A stretch of 64,000 bases of DNA from a virus, in IMG/VR virus record IMGVR_UViG_3300030419_007131, positions 101,066 through 165,065 of that record; one strand, written 5' to 3'. The stretch's first letter is position 1; every line of letters starts with the position of its first letter. The position numbers were made by a program, and so were the translations under genes. Of the stretch, positions 30,640-38,882 are shown piece by piece. The notes below the pieces were generated by a model, which worked only from the letters and a program-made list of their open reading frames with translations, did no database searches and was not told the DNA's origin.

Positions 30640-32793
30640 CTAGCCCACCGTTATACCTAGTAAATAGTCAACTACTTCGTTAACTAGCTCATCTTCTTCT
30701 TGGAGCGGTTTTTTCTTACGACGTCTCTTTTTCTTTTCAGAACCAGTAACTTCGGGCGCCCTTCCTGAATATCCCCATCCGGTTCCGCCCATTCCCGCAG
30801 CTGTGGAGAATTCATTGATATTCATAGCGCTTGGTAATATTGATTTTACATCATCCACATCAACGTTTTCAGGTAAATGTAAACTTAATAGTTCATCGTT
30901 GTTTTCGCGTGCAGCTTTTCGCATCACAGATGCGCTTAAGTCAATCCCGTCAGCGCTTTCTACCGGGCAAGGATCCAGCACTCCCACTTTTACATTAAGA
31001 GGGTTCTTGTCGGGATTATTGGCAAACCAGTTTGCAAAATCCACAGCCCGCTGTGCGTCGGAGGGGCCCTTGGCGCCTACTTTCTGGCTACACCCCAGCA
31101 CAAAGACGGCATCATCGCTGAATTGTGAGACAAACTCTTTATTTCCTAGCAACTCGAACGCGGCCCTCATCGGCTGGTTATGTTCGACGAAACGAATCTT
31201 AGGATCAAGACCTCCATACAGGTCAAATAATCGTTGAGACATCTCTTGCGTGACTCCCTCACGTGCCTTAGGACCGTTCAGTACCACAACGTTTTCCACA
31301 TCTGGGTTATCTGCATAATAGTTGAGCATCGCATAGTGACCTTTATGAGGGGGCTTAAAGCCTCCAGGTATAAGAACCACGTGTCCGCTTTGTTGTTCGT
31401 TAAGAGCCCAATTTACAGCCTCTGCTAAAGCAATTTTCACGCTAGCTGCATTTTTAATAAGAGAAGTAACTGGTACGCCGGCGCGCAAGCTTTCGTACAA
31501 CATATGATTTTTGTTTGTCGTTGCGGGAAGATTTTTTGACCACTCCAGAAGTGATTTAGTCACCGAAAAACCATCCATGCCCCAATATACTGTGAGGCTT
31601 TCGGCTTGTTGAAACTTTGAGCCCTTATCAACAGCGAAGTTTGCCTTGCTAAACTCTAGGCGATCAACAAATTTTACACCATTTCCAGCGTGGTCAACAG
31701 CCACATACCCCTCAGGATTGCTGGCCACTAAGTCACCAGATCCATCATCGATAAAGTGCTTTGTATTATAAACAGCATTGTTATATTTGCTGATAAAGAT
31801 ATTCTTGGCCTCGAACAAGAGCCGCGAGACTTCAAAGAGACTTAAAATATCTGGTCTTTTTTCATCAAAAGCCCGGACCATTTCTTCCCCTTTTTGGGTA
31901 GCTCTCATTCTGCCCTTTTCGGACTTTAAAGAATCAATCCTTTTTTCAAGCCGCGTAAGATACCAGGTTTTAAAGCCCTCAAAGGACTGTTCTGGATTTT
32001 CCAAAAACTTGCCACCCTTAATCTCACTATTGATATAAATGTTGAGAAGATCCATCGGCAGATCATCATAGTTAATTTTTTCATTTACTCCATCGGCCGC
32101 CGCAACCAGTTCCTTTACTTTCGCTTCTTCAGCAACTGTAAGGGTAACAGTACCGGTATCATCGGTGAAAAAGGCGTCATCGAACCAGACTCCAGGTACC
32201 TGATTCAGGCCACTAACATCGGCGCCGAACGAGGCTCCGCTGTCTAAGCCATCATAAGTGGTATGAAAAACAATACCAAATTTTGATTCACCAACTTCTT
32301 TGCCCAACTTAGAGTCCACCGGCACAGCATATGTAATTGTGTTTGGCTTAAACGTATAATGTGGCTCTCCATCAAGTTCGACCACATTTAACATTTCATC
32401 ATCAAACATAAAGTCGCCTTGAAGAATTTTTTCAATCCCCAAAGAGGGCAAAAACCTTAATGCTTTAGTTAGCTTATCAACCAAACCCGGCGCGTGTCCA
32501 TGATTTCTCTGAACATCTTCGGGACTATAGTTTATTTTGGGAATCTTGTTAAAGATGGATTTAGTTCCAACGAAGAATTTCCCATTTTCAGGGTTGACCC
32601 CTGCAAAGATAGCAGGCGCCCCGTCCCACTTAACAGAGGTTTGAACTTTTGATTTAGAGTTTCCTTTAAGTTCTTCTAGTAACTCTAGCAAAAAAGCCCT
32701 AGCCATTCCATAGCCCTTAGGACCTTGCGTTAAAACAAGCTCTTCAAGGTGTGTAAGATGGGTATTCGCCTTTCCCTCGTTCAAAAGAGACAT
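30640..32793 (-). CDS. Ligase-like plus HxGH nucleotidyltransferase fusion protein
   Basis: A 717-residue protein. It begins MSLLNEGKANTH, with SLLNE|G like a prohead-protease site. Residues 40-380 resemble the covalent nucleotidyltransferase (DNA/RNA ligase) fold: SVKWDGAPAIF (KxDG, Lys 55), KILQGDFMF (motif III-like) and NPEGYVAV...KFVDR (motifs IV/V-like). Residues 470-620 are a second domain: VVLIPGGFKPPHKGHYAMLNYY (GGFxPxHxGH). VDLSASVMRKAARENN resembles the ISxTxxR substrate loop. The C terminus has a basic run (EKKKRRRKKK). I recall N-terminal relatives in marine T4-like phages (DUF6267-like). Function unknown; RNA or nucleotide end-modification is possible. Confidence 0.72.
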   Translation of the reverse strand: MSLLNEGKANTHLTHLEELVLTQGPKGYGMARAFLLELLEELKGNSKSKVQTSVKWDGAPAIFAGVNPENGKFFVGTKSIFNKIPKINYSPEDVQRNHGHAPGLVDKLTKALRFLPSLGIEKILQGDFMFDDEMLNVVELDGEPHYTFKPNTITYAVPVDSKLGKEVGESKFGIVFHTTYDGLDSGASFGADVSGLNQVPGVWFDDAFFTDDTGTVTLTVAEEAKVKELVAAADGVNEKINYDDLPMDLLNIYINSEIKGGKFLENPEQSFEGFKTWYLTRLEKRIDSLKSEKGRMRATQKGEEMVRAFDEKRPDILSLFEVSRLLFEAKNIFISKYNNAVYNTKHFIDDGSGDLVASNPEGYVAVDHAGNGVKFVDRLEFSKANFAVDKGSKFQQAESLTVYWGMDGFSVTKSLLEWSKNLPATTNKNHMLYESLRAGVPVTSLIKNAASVKIALAEAVNWALNEQQSGHVVLIPGGFKPPHKGHYAMLNYYADNPDVENVVVLNGPKAREGVTQEMSQRLFDLYGGLDPKIRFVEHNQPMRAAFELLGNKEFVSQFSDDAVFVLGCSQKVGAKGPSDAQRAVDFANWFANNPDKNPLNVKVGVLDPCPVESADGIDLSASVMRKAARENNDELLSLHLPENVDVDDVKSILPSAMNINEFSTAAGMGGTGWGYSGRAPEVTGSEKKKRRRKKKPLQEEDELVNEVVDYLLGITVG

Positions 32794-32800
32794 GGGATGA

Positions 32801-33049
32801 TTATTCCTTCTTAGATTCTTCTAGAATTTGGACCTGTTCCTCAAGCAGAGTGACCCGCTCTCGAAGGCGTCTAGTTTGTCTTCGAACTTCTGTCAGATTA
32901 GCTGTTGCAACTTCAATCCGGCGCTCGTCTCTCCTAGAACGAGGGACGATAGATTGTAAAACTTCGCCGATAGATTGAATATAACTATCTAAACTTGGTT
33001 TTTTACTTTCACCCAGCATGAACTCGCGAGTGAGTCGCCGGAAGTCCAT
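32801..33049 (-). CDS. Small coiled-coil protein, possible capsid-targeted
   Basis: An 82-residue protein beginning MDFRRLTREFMLGESKKP; FMLGE|S at residues 10-14 may be a prohead-protease-like site. The C-terminal 45 residues form a coiled coil (NLTEVRRQTRRLRERVTLLEEQVQILEESKKE). It sits between two cassette members. Function unknown. Confidence 0.58.
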   Translation of the reverse strand: MDFRRLTREFMLGESKKPSLDSYIQSIGEVLQSIVPRSRRDERRIEVATANLTEVRRQTRRLRERVTLLEEQVQILEESKKE

Positions 33050-33053
33050 TAGC

Positions 33054-33254
33054 TTACTTATCCGAAGCTGCAGATTTACGACTTGACTTTTTCGCCTTGC
33101 GTGCGGCCTTTTCTGCCGCGGCAGCTCGTGCAGCCTCTAACGCTTGCGCTTCCGCAGCTTCTGCGGCTTGCGCTGCTTGTGCAGCCCCCGCCTCAGCTGC
33201 CGCTGCTTCATCAATCGCCGCTTGGCGACGTCTTTTAATCCATGGTGCAACCAT
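33054..33254 (-). CDS. Small Ala-rich basic protein
   Basis: A 66-residue low-complexity protein: a basic start (MVAPWIKRRRQAAIDEAAAA), a long Ala/Glu helix and a Lys/Ser-rich tail (AARKAKKSSRKSAASDK). It looks like a histone-H1-like or DNA-condensing helix. The stop and start of its neighbours are within 2-5 nt. Packaged DNA-binding internal protein is possible, but nothing proves it. Confidence 0.58.
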   Translation of the reverse strand: MVAPWIKRRRQAAIDEAAAAEAGAAQAAQAAEAAEAQALEAARAAAAEKAARKAKKSSRKSAASDK

Positions 33255-33255
33255 T

Positions 33256-34467
33256 TTACTTGGCCTCCTTTTTAATTCTCTCTACAATCCGGCGCGTGAT
33301 TTCTTTCGCTTCCCGAACTGAGATTTTGCGTGGAAGTTGTTGAGTTTCTCCCAGTTTAGCTTGGGCCGCCTCTCTTACCTTGACAGGTCGAACCTTTGTA
33401 GTTGTCCTCGATAGATCTCTGCCTGAAACGCGTACTCCCACCGGCGGCGGCGCATCTTCTGCGGCATCCTCTCCAGCCTCTTCACCAGCAAGTTCCCAAT
33501 CAGCCTTCTTGATGGCCTCAGCCTCGCCGGTATCATCGTCATCATCGCGCCAGCCCCAACCTTCTTCGATTTCCCCTCTACGTCGTTTCGCCGCCAGAAA
33601 CTTCTTTGCCGCAGCGATTTCTTCGGGGGTGCTTGGTTCGTAAGCTTTATCTCCCAATTCTAGGCCTCCAGTACTCGGAGCAACCGTATGACCTTTGACG
33701 CTACTGTGGTGTCGTGGTCTTGTGGCCGTTCCCCCTTGGGCGATACGTTCCCAGGACCTCTTAGTTTCTTCCAGATCTTCGGCTTCTTGTCCTTCCCTGA
33801 AGTGGGTTCCTTCCTCGCCGTAGTCATAGGTTTCTTCACCCTCAGTCTTCTCATTAAGCTTTTCCTCTTCCGACTCCTGCTGCAGTTCGACACATTCGCC
33901 ATCCTGCCACTCAAATCCTTCTTTGCATTCGCTGCCCTTGTCTTCCTTAAGAAGTCCCCACTTTTTCATCAAGAGCGTATTCAGCTCATTATTTTTCCAC
34001 TCGTTTAGTGACATGTTTGGTTCTCCTGAATCCGAGAAATCAATCTCGATGTTAATTTTTCCTGTCTTAATTAGGTCCTCAAAGTCTCTAAAGATTAAAT
34101 TACCTTTAGTATATGCTTCGCGCTCCATTTTACGCATGTGAGGATCCGTTTGTGCATAGCCCGGACCGGTCTCCTTATCTCCTAGGTCACCGCGACAATT
34201 TTGAGCATGATGAACAAGCTCATGCGACAAGGACCGTAGGATATCTTTAGGATGGCGCCCATCAACGTATAACACAATCTCTAGAGCCACAGGATCATAA
34301 AACGCTGTTTTTCCAAGCATTTTTGTAGCATTTTGCTCATCGCTTTGAAAAATAATAGATATGGGTTTATTAAATTGGAGAGCTTTTTGTGAATAAGGGA
34401 AAAAATTATCCACCATTTGCTCCAAATGGCCCAGGTCTCCGTGAGATTTATTTATACACTTATGCAT
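33256..34467 (-). CDS. HExxH metallopeptidase with long acidic tail
   Basis: A 403-residue protein. The catalytic domain is N-terminal: KMLGKTAFYDPVALEIVLYVDGRHPKDILRSLSHELVHHAQNCRGD (about 48-93), with HELVHH as the zinc motif and a downstream Glu in REAYTKGN. I recall similar domains in marine T4-like phages. Residues 190-350 are acidic and disordered-looking (EESEEEKLNEKTEGEE), ending in a basic helix (ISVREAKEITRRIVERIKKEAK). A second in-frame ATG at 34416 has GGAG just upstream and a TATAAATA box before it, so the true start may be 17 codons shorter. Located in the putative packaged cassette. Confidence 0.72.
   Translation of the reverse strand: MHKCINKSHGDLGHLEQMVDNFFPYSQKALQFNKPISIIFQSDEQNATKMLGKTAFYDPVALEIVLYVDGRHPKDILRSLSHELVHHAQNCRGDLGDKETGPGYAQTDPHMRKMEREAYTKGNLIFRDFEDLIKTGKINIEIDFSDSGEPNMSLNEWKNNELNTLLMKKWGLLKEDKGSECKEGFEWQDGECVELQQESEEEKLNEKTEGEETYDYGEEGTHFREGQEAEDLEETKRSWERIAQGGTATRPRHHSSVKGHTVAPSTGGLELGDKAYEPSTPEEIAAAKKFLAAKRRRGEIEEGWGWRDDDDDTGEAEAIKKADWELAGEEAGEDAAEDAPPPVGVRVSGRDLSRTTTKVRPVKVREAAQAKLGETQQLPRKISVREAKEITRRIVERIKKEAK
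34449..34456 (-). promoter_or_regulatory. Candidate T4-type late promoter box
   Basis: On the minus strand these bases read TATAAATA, the exact T4 late promoter element recognised by gp55-type sigma factors. It falls inside codons 4-7 of the metallopeptidase frame and 33 nt before the alternative ATG at 34416. A chance match inside coding sequence is possible. Confidence 0.3.
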
Positions 34468-34476
34468 TATTCTTAC

Positions 34477-34794
34477 TTAAATAGTTGTAAACAGAAGAAA
34501 GAGCAGTCCCCATAGGTGGTAAACAAAAACAGAAATGTAGATGAAGTTGAGTACCAATAAGGCCCTGAAAATAACCTTTGTAAATCGCTTGCGAAAAAAA
34601 TATAAAATCCAAATCCCTGCGGCACTGAGCCCTAACTTGGCCAAGACAAAAAGAAGGGGACTTACGTCCAAGAAAAACGCCATAATCGGGTTGGCTTCTT
34701 GGCCCAAGTCGTAAGCAACCCAACATATAGTAGCGGTAAGATCAATAAGAATAAAGATTGCCAGGATATATGCTAACCGGACAATTTTCTTCAT
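34477..34794 (-). CDS. DUF5658-like membrane protein
   Basis: A 105-residue protein with three hydrophobic segments (about 4-25, 40-65, 75-103). ILIDLTATICWVAYDLGQEANPIMAFFLDVSPLLFVLAKLGL matches the D..T......G..EANP....  pattern of DUF5658 membrane proteins. Inner-membrane location is expected. Function unknown. It is inserted between two cassette members. Confidence 0.7.
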   Translation of the reverse strand: MKKIVRLAYILAIFILIDLTATICWVAYDLGQEANPIMAFFLDVSPLLFVLAKLGLSAAGIWILYFFRKRFTKVIFRALLVLNFIYISVFVYHLWGLLFLLFTTI

Positions 34795-34811
34795 TCATTA
34801 ATCTCCTTGTT

Positions 34812-35117
34812 CTACCGTCGCGAGTTATCCATTTCTACAGCCTTGAAAATTTCTTCAAACTCTTTAGCAAGTCGATTAATTGCGGCTACTGTTTTATCTT
34901 CCAGCTGATCTTTGGAAGTATCATGTTTTCCGGCAGTTACTATTTGAAATAGAGTTTCTGCTTGCCGCGATAAATGATGTAAAGCCTGTGCAGTAAGATC
35001 GACAGGTTCTTCATATTCTGAGTCGTCTTCCCGATAGGGCATTTCCAACAGAACAGAACGTGAATTCTTGATTTCTTCGTTGATGAGGTCTTTAAGGCTT
35101 TGTCGAGTAATCTTCAT
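34812..35117 (-). CDS. Small protein with possible capsid-targeting N terminus
   Basis: A 101-residue protein beginning MKITRQSLKDLINEEIKN; the amphipathic start with LINE|E resembles a capsid-targeting sequence, and similar MKITRxxLxxLIxEE starts are frequent in marine T4-like phages. The rest is helical and acidic (AQALHHLSRQAETLFQIVTAG, INRLAKEFEEIFKAVEMD). Function unknown. Confidence 0.6.
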   Translation of the reverse strand: MKITRQSLKDLINEEIKNSRSVLLEMPYREDDSEYEEPVDLTAQALHHLSRQAETLFQIVTAGKHDTSKDQLEDKTVAAINRLAKEFEEIFKAVEMDNSRR

Positions 35118-35120
35118 TAT

Positions 35121-35960
35121 TTAACCCTTCTTCTTTTTCTCTAAGTTGCGCACGATTGTATTGGCTATAGCTTTATCGCTAGGGACATTTAGCTTTCCAA
35201 ATATAGAAGCTAGCGCATCTCGCAACTTAAGTGGTTGAACTCCCGGCGCGCCTAGTACGGTGAGCAATTGTTGTTCAATAGCCTCGGGAGTTTGAATCTC
35301 TGAGCTTGTCCCGGCCACCGCAATTCGTTTGGCGCGTGTGGATGCAGGATCCTGTTCTTCTGACACTTGCATGCTCATTGCATCCAACACGATTTCTTTA
35401 TCGTCGCCGTCTAATGCCGCCATGGCTTGAAGAGCCTTTTGAACCTCCGCTACGTTTTTTACGCCGCGTGCTTTAAGTGCTGCATCGTCTGGAATACCTT
35501 CTTGAAACATTCCCACTGCATCGCCCATGGGCATTGCAAAGCCACCCATGCCACCGGTATAATTACCCGCCGCAGCACCGGCCGCATTATACTGCTGTTG
35601 GTCACGAGGAGGTGCCACAACGCGTTGGTCCGGCATTGGATGGGCGCCCATGTCGATAATACCATTCAAAACATTTCGCATGCATGCTGATGCTTTAAAT
35701 GCATCTTCATAGATTTCATCGTAAACCGGGTCATCCAGCTCTACGATGAGTTTTTCAACGGCCTCACGAGCAGCTAGCGCAACCTCATAAAGTGCGTTGG
35801 CCTCGGGATCTCCCATATCCTGTTCTTTGTCCGAGGTATCGGCCGCGGGCATTCGATGAGGAACCCCTGCAGGCGCCGACGGTACCATCATTCCTCCGGG
35901 TCCATCATGTGCGAGAGCGCCTTCGACAAAAAGTTTAAGTTGTTTGTAATCTATAGTCAT
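35121..35960 (-). CDS. Virion-associated protein with possible capsid-targeting N terminus
   Basis: About 279 residues from the ATG at 35960, just after the stop of its upstream neighbour. It begins MTIDYKQLKLFVEGALAHD, with LFVE|G as a prohead-protease-like site. It continues with a Gly/Pro/Met-rich linker (GPGGMMVPSAPAGVPHRMPAAD), a helical domain (NALYEVALAAREAVEKLIVELDDPVYDEIYEDAFKASACMRNVL), a second Gly/Met-rich linker and a C-terminal helical domain (KLRDALASIFGKLNVPSDKAIANTIVRNLEKKKKG). No enzyme motif. A structural or internal head protein is likely. Confidence 0.62.
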   Translation of the reverse strand: MTIDYKQLKLFVEGALAHDGPGGMMVPSAPAGVPHRMPAADTSDKEQDMGDPEANALYEVALAAREAVEKLIVELDDPVYDEIYEDAFKASACMRNVLNGIIDMGAHPMPDQRVVAPPRDQQQYNAAGAAAGNYTGGMGGFAMPMGDAVGMFQEGIPDDAALKARGVKNVAEVQKALQAMAALDGDDKEIVLDAMSMQVSEEQDPASTRAKRIAVAGTSSEIQTPEAIEQQLLTVLGAPGVQPLKLRDALASIFGKLNVPSDKAIANTIVRNLEKKKKG

Positions 35961-35961
35961 T

Positions 35962-36996
35962 TTAGCCTTTTCCTGGTTTAGCTGAGGCGGGAGTTGTTTC
36001 AATCCCCGGAAACTTCTTCTTTACAGCGCTATGCACTCTTTTAACTAGGCTTTCTAGGCTTCCATCATACCAACTCGGGGCCGAGGAATACTGATTGGCG
36101 CGTGAAAGGGCGTTTCTTCCGTGTGATTCATCAGGGATGGGAAATTTCCGTTCTTTCGGAAAGATAAAACTACTAGACGACATATCTTTTCGCTCCTTAG
36201 AAGAGAGTTTTTTCTCATCTAGTTGAGTTTCTTCCATCATCTCGTCCAACAAAGCGGACATGTCGAGATCAAACATTTCTTCTGCTTCTTCATTGGTCAA
36301 GACAACTTCAACCTCTTCTTTAATAATTCGATAAATATCAGCTACTTTAATTTTCATTTCTTCTAGTTCCTCTTCTGCGGGCTTTTCTCTTTGCCCAATT
36401 TTACTCTTTAAACTTAGCTTCCAATTCTCCCAATCTTGAAAATGCGCGTCTTTGGGAAACCCTTGCTTTTGAAGCGAATGCAAAACAAACCGAGATAGGC
36501 CATAATCATCAATCCATGTGAAGATGGGAGCTATCCACTCCCACATAACAGAAGCATCTACAGGGCTGGCGACATATAAGGCTGCCGTCAAAACCTTTAG
36601 CTTTAAATCAAGCGGCATTTTTGTCGACTTGTCTTTATCAATGGCAGCAAAATATGCGGCCGCAAGTTCGTCCCCGGCCGGAATGCCAGCCGTAATCGCA
36701 CCGACGCCTGCACGGGCTCGTGCTGCTCCTCTGCTACCTTCGGGGGGAAGCTCACTTCCAGGCCCACTACGCCATTGCGACAAGAGGGGATCCTCTTCTT
36801 CGGTAAGCTGGCGCTTCATCAAAGCATGCAAGAGTTTATCGTTTTCGGAGCCCGGTGTTCCCCCCGCCATTTGGTTTACAGCTGCTAGAATTTTTTTAGC
36901 ATGCGGTTTTAGAAGTTTGTCTATTATTTCTGGTTGAGTATCTCGTTCATGAAGAACTGAATAAACTTCTTTTGCAATAATGTGGGCAAGATTCAT
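35962..36996 (-). CDS. Protein with C-terminal DUF6582-like domain
   Basis: A 344-residue protein. The N terminus (LAHIIAKEVYSVLHERDTQPEIIDKLL) is helical. The middle (about 140-200) has a compact helical domain rich in Trp (VMWEWIAPIFTWIDDYG, FQDWENWKLSLKSKIG). At 210-235, MKIKVADIYRIIKEEVEVVL looks like an internal copy of the MKI...L..  II.EE element seen at other N termini. The C terminus, FPKERKFPIPDESHGRNALSRANQYSSAPSWYDG...VHSAVKKKFPGIE (about 272-333), matches what I know as DUF6582 in phage proteins. Function unknown; part of the late cassette. Confidence 0.65.
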   Translation of the reverse strand: MNLAHIIAKEVYSVLHERDTQPEIIDKLLKPHAKKILAAVNQMAGGTPGSENDKLLHALMKRQLTEEEDPLLSQWRSGPGSELPPEGSRGAARARAGVGAITAGIPAGDELAAAYFAAIDKDKSTKMPLDLKLKVLTAALYVASPVDASVMWEWIAPIFTWIDDYGLSRFVLHSLQKQGFPKDAHFQDWENWKLSLKSKIGQREKPAEEELEEMKIKVADIYRIIKEEVEVVLTNEEAEEMFDLDMSALLDEMMEETQLDEKKLSSKERKDMSSSSFIFPKERKFPIPDESHGRNALSRANQYSSAPSWYDGSLESLVKRVHSAVKKKFPGIETTPASAKPGKG

Positions 36997-37044
36997 ATGA
37001 CGCGACTCCAGAGTCTTTTTAATTAGTTCTTTATCGAGTGTTTC

Positions 37045-37968
37045 TCAATTTTCTTCTGGCGTTATATAGACAGGCACTTGGCGTAATCCAAGTTTTTTGG
37101 CAGCCTCTAAACGATGGTGACCATTCATTACATGGTAAAAAGGCTCAGGAACACCCGATTTTGGCGCGCGCCCAACTTTTTCTGCCTGCGTTCTGTAAGT
37201 TTTAACTGGTTTTTGATTGCACACTTCTATGGGTTTAAACTCGCCCTTCTTGATATCTATCATTTTTCTTTTTATGATGTTATCACATTCCGAACTCGGG
37301 CAATTGTGATCTTTGCCGTGCCCCAACTCTTCTGTGGGCAAGACATTATCTATGTTTACATACAAGACCTTCTTGCTTTCCGATAAATCTTCTGAATTCT
37401 TTTCGGCACTTAAACAGTTAATCCACTTATTTCGTAAGAGTTCAGTCTCTTCACCGGGCACTGGGACATGCTCCCCTGCGATCCCAGAACCTTCAAGAGC
37501 CGCAAGCTCTTCTAGGTCGTCATCCCAATGTTTGGTGACTCCAAGCTTTTTTAGCATCTCTACTTTAAAATCTCCGCTCGTGTATTCAACGATCTCTATA
37601 GGCAGATCTAGTGCGGCAATAAGCTCTTCTGGTGTGGGAGCGTCATCCCATGGTTTTTTAGGACCTTCAAGTTTGCACCGCGATGTAACGATTACAACCT
37701 GGTGGCCTTCATCTGCCAATTGACGCACAATGTTGATGTATTTTTCATGTGGTCCAAGATACTCCACATCTCCATCTTCTAAAGTTTTATACCGGATAAG
37801 CGTGTTGTCAAAGTCAAACGAATAAGTGTTTTGTTCTAGGTTGTCTTCGTCTTCCACGACGATCGTACGTTTTTTATACCATGGTGAGTCATCCGGGGGT
37901 ACTCCCTCTCCAAATCCTCGTCCTTCGTTAAGGAACCTCCGCCATTCTTTTAATATTTCTTTCATCAT
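37045..37968 (-). CDS. Capsid-targeted(?) HAD phosphatase plus ParB-like protein
   Basis: A 307-residue, two-domain protein. It begins MMKEILKEWRRFLNEGRGFG, with FLNE|G as a predicted prohead-protease site. Residues 48-175 are a HAD-type domain: YSFDFDNTLIRY (DxDNT, Asp 52/54), HQVVIVTSRC (Thr/Ser motif II) and VTKHWDDDLEELAAL (acidic motif IV), like the phosphatase half of polynucleotide kinase. Residues 205-305 look ParB/sulfiredoxin-like: VLPTEELGHGKDHNCPSS, FYHVMNGHHRLEAAKKLGLRQVPVYI (the GHHR motif). The pairing suggests nucleic-acid or nucleotide end-processing. A TATAAATG late-promoter-like box lies 21 nt upstream of the start. Confidence 0.72.
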   Translation of the reverse strand: MMKEILKEWRRFLNEGRGFGEGVPPDDSPWYKKRTIVVEDEDNLEQNTYSFDFDNTLIRYKTLEDGDVEYLGPHEKYINIVRQLADEGHQVVIVTSRCKLEGPKKPWDDAPTPEELIAALDLPIEIVEYTSGDFKVEMLKKLGVTKHWDDDLEELAALEGSGIAGEHVPVPGEETELLRNKWINCLSAEKNSEDLSESKKVLYVNIDNVLPTEELGHGKDHNCPSSECDNIIKRKMIDIKKGEFKPIEVCNQKPVKTYRTQAEKVGRAPKSGVPEPFYHVMNGHHRLEAAKKLGLRQVPVYITPEEN

Positions 37969-37988
37969 TATAAATATACCTTTTCATT

Positions 37989-37996
37989 CATTTATA
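37989..37996 (-). promoter_or_regulatory. Candidate late promoter box
   Basis: The minus strand reads TATAAATG here, one base from the T4 late consensus TATAAATA, 21 nt before the ATG of the HAD-ParB gene and in a true intergenic gap. This is a good position for a gp55-dependent promoter driving the left part of the cassette. Confidence 0.4.
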
Positions 37997-38019
37997 GTAT
38001 AGCAGCCCCGAAAATGATG

Positions 38020-38238
38020 TCAAGGATTATTTTTGTTGCGATGGACCATTCGCTCCAATAGTGGTAGTTTGCTGGACACTGCGGTAGTAAACATAAATGG
38101 CATAAAAGAGTGAACAAGACACTTAAGTGTCAAAATCTTAAACATGTACACCAACTTCCATGCAGCGAACATATGCTCAAAATAGCCTTCATTTTGGTCA
38201 TCCAGGTGCTTCCGCCAATTTTCAAGCAGTAGTTTCAT
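38020..38238 (-). CDS. Small protein with MKLLLENWRK N terminus
   Basis: A 72-residue protein whose first 12 residues (MKLLLENWRKHL) repeat those of the next two genes upstream almost exactly. The stretch DDQNE|GYF may be the processing site. The rest is hydrophobic and aromatic (HMFAAWKLVYMFKILTLKCLVHSFMPFMFTT), perhaps one or two membrane segments, and ends in a basic tail. Its ATG overlaps the preceding stop as TAATG. Function unknown. Confidence 0.6.
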   Translation of the reverse strand: MKLLLENWRKHLDDQNEGYFEHMFAAWKLVYMFKILTLKCLVHSFMPFMFTTAVSSKLPLLERMVHRNKNNP

Positions 38239-38882
38239 TATTTTTGCTGTGCCTTTTGTAAAAACGCTTCATAAGTCAGAGACCATTCCAAAGGAAGAAT
38301 GTTTTTCCCATCCTCGGTTTGATCCCATTCGACAGAATAGGCGCTGTCGCCCTGCCCAAAAATGGCGCCCGAATCTTTACCAACTAGTTGCTTCTTTAAT
38401 AAATCGACAGAGTTGGTTTTTACCGCTTCGCGAAAGTTACCGGCGTTCTTATAAGGAGAATTCGGCCCTAAGTCGGCCGAATCGGGAATATTGCCAGGCT
38501 GGACATAAACAAAGCCTGCCTTCACTCCGGCAGGTGCAGGGGTTAGGGGATAATCTTGAATATCTTGCATGGTAACATAGGTGCCCGCGGTGGCATCCTG
38601 AGTTTGTGCGGCCACGTCTTGGTCGTAGTCTTGCCAAGCTTTTTGGGTCTGCGCGGTGGCGCCAGCAACACCGCCAGTCGCAACGCTTAAGGCAACAGCA
38701 AGGGGAAGTGCTTTTTGTGTGACTTGCTTGCGAACCCAGGCCGCCTTTTTTGGCCCAACGAGATCAACAATTCGATCCCACAGCTCGCCCTCAGTAAGTT
38801 GTCCGGACTCATAAAGCACACAAATATCCTGTGCTTCGACTAAAAGTTGGTACCTTCTCCAGTTTTCAAGTAGGAGCTTCAT
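38238..38882 (-). CDS. Putative internal virion protein with MKLLLENWRR N terminus
   Basis: About 214 residues from the ATG at 38882, which shares bases with the preceding stop (TAATG). It begins MKLLLENWRRYQLLVEAQD, with LLVE|A as a predicted cleavage site. A short helical domain follows (VLYESGQLTEGELWDRIVDLVGPKKAAWVRKQVTQKAL), then a hydrophobic Ala/Gly segment (LAVALSVATGGVAGATA, about 67-84) that could insert in a membrane. The C-terminal half is soluble (GFVYVQPGNIPDSADLGPNSPYKNAGNF). An injected protein that inserts in the host membrane would fit, but this is inference. Confidence 0.62.
   Translation of the reverse strand: MKLLLENWRRYQLLVEAQDICVLYESGQLTEGELWDRIVDLVGPKKAAWVRKQVTQKALPLAVALSVATGGVAGATAQTQKAWQDYDQDVAAQTQDATAGTYVTMQDIQDYPLTPAPAGVKAGFVYVQPGNIPDSADLGPNSPYKNAGNFREAVKTNSVDLLKKQLVGKDSGAIFGQGDSAYSVEWDQTEDGKNILPLEWSLTYEAFLQKAQQK

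Noticed and set aside
29280-30683. Long open frame on the plus strand opposite the acidic protein gene and tmRNA
   Set aside because: It is Ser-rich low complexity, the mirror of acidic Glu/Asp codons on the minus strand, and it would read through the tmRNA. The minus-strand gene has proper overlaps with neighbours.
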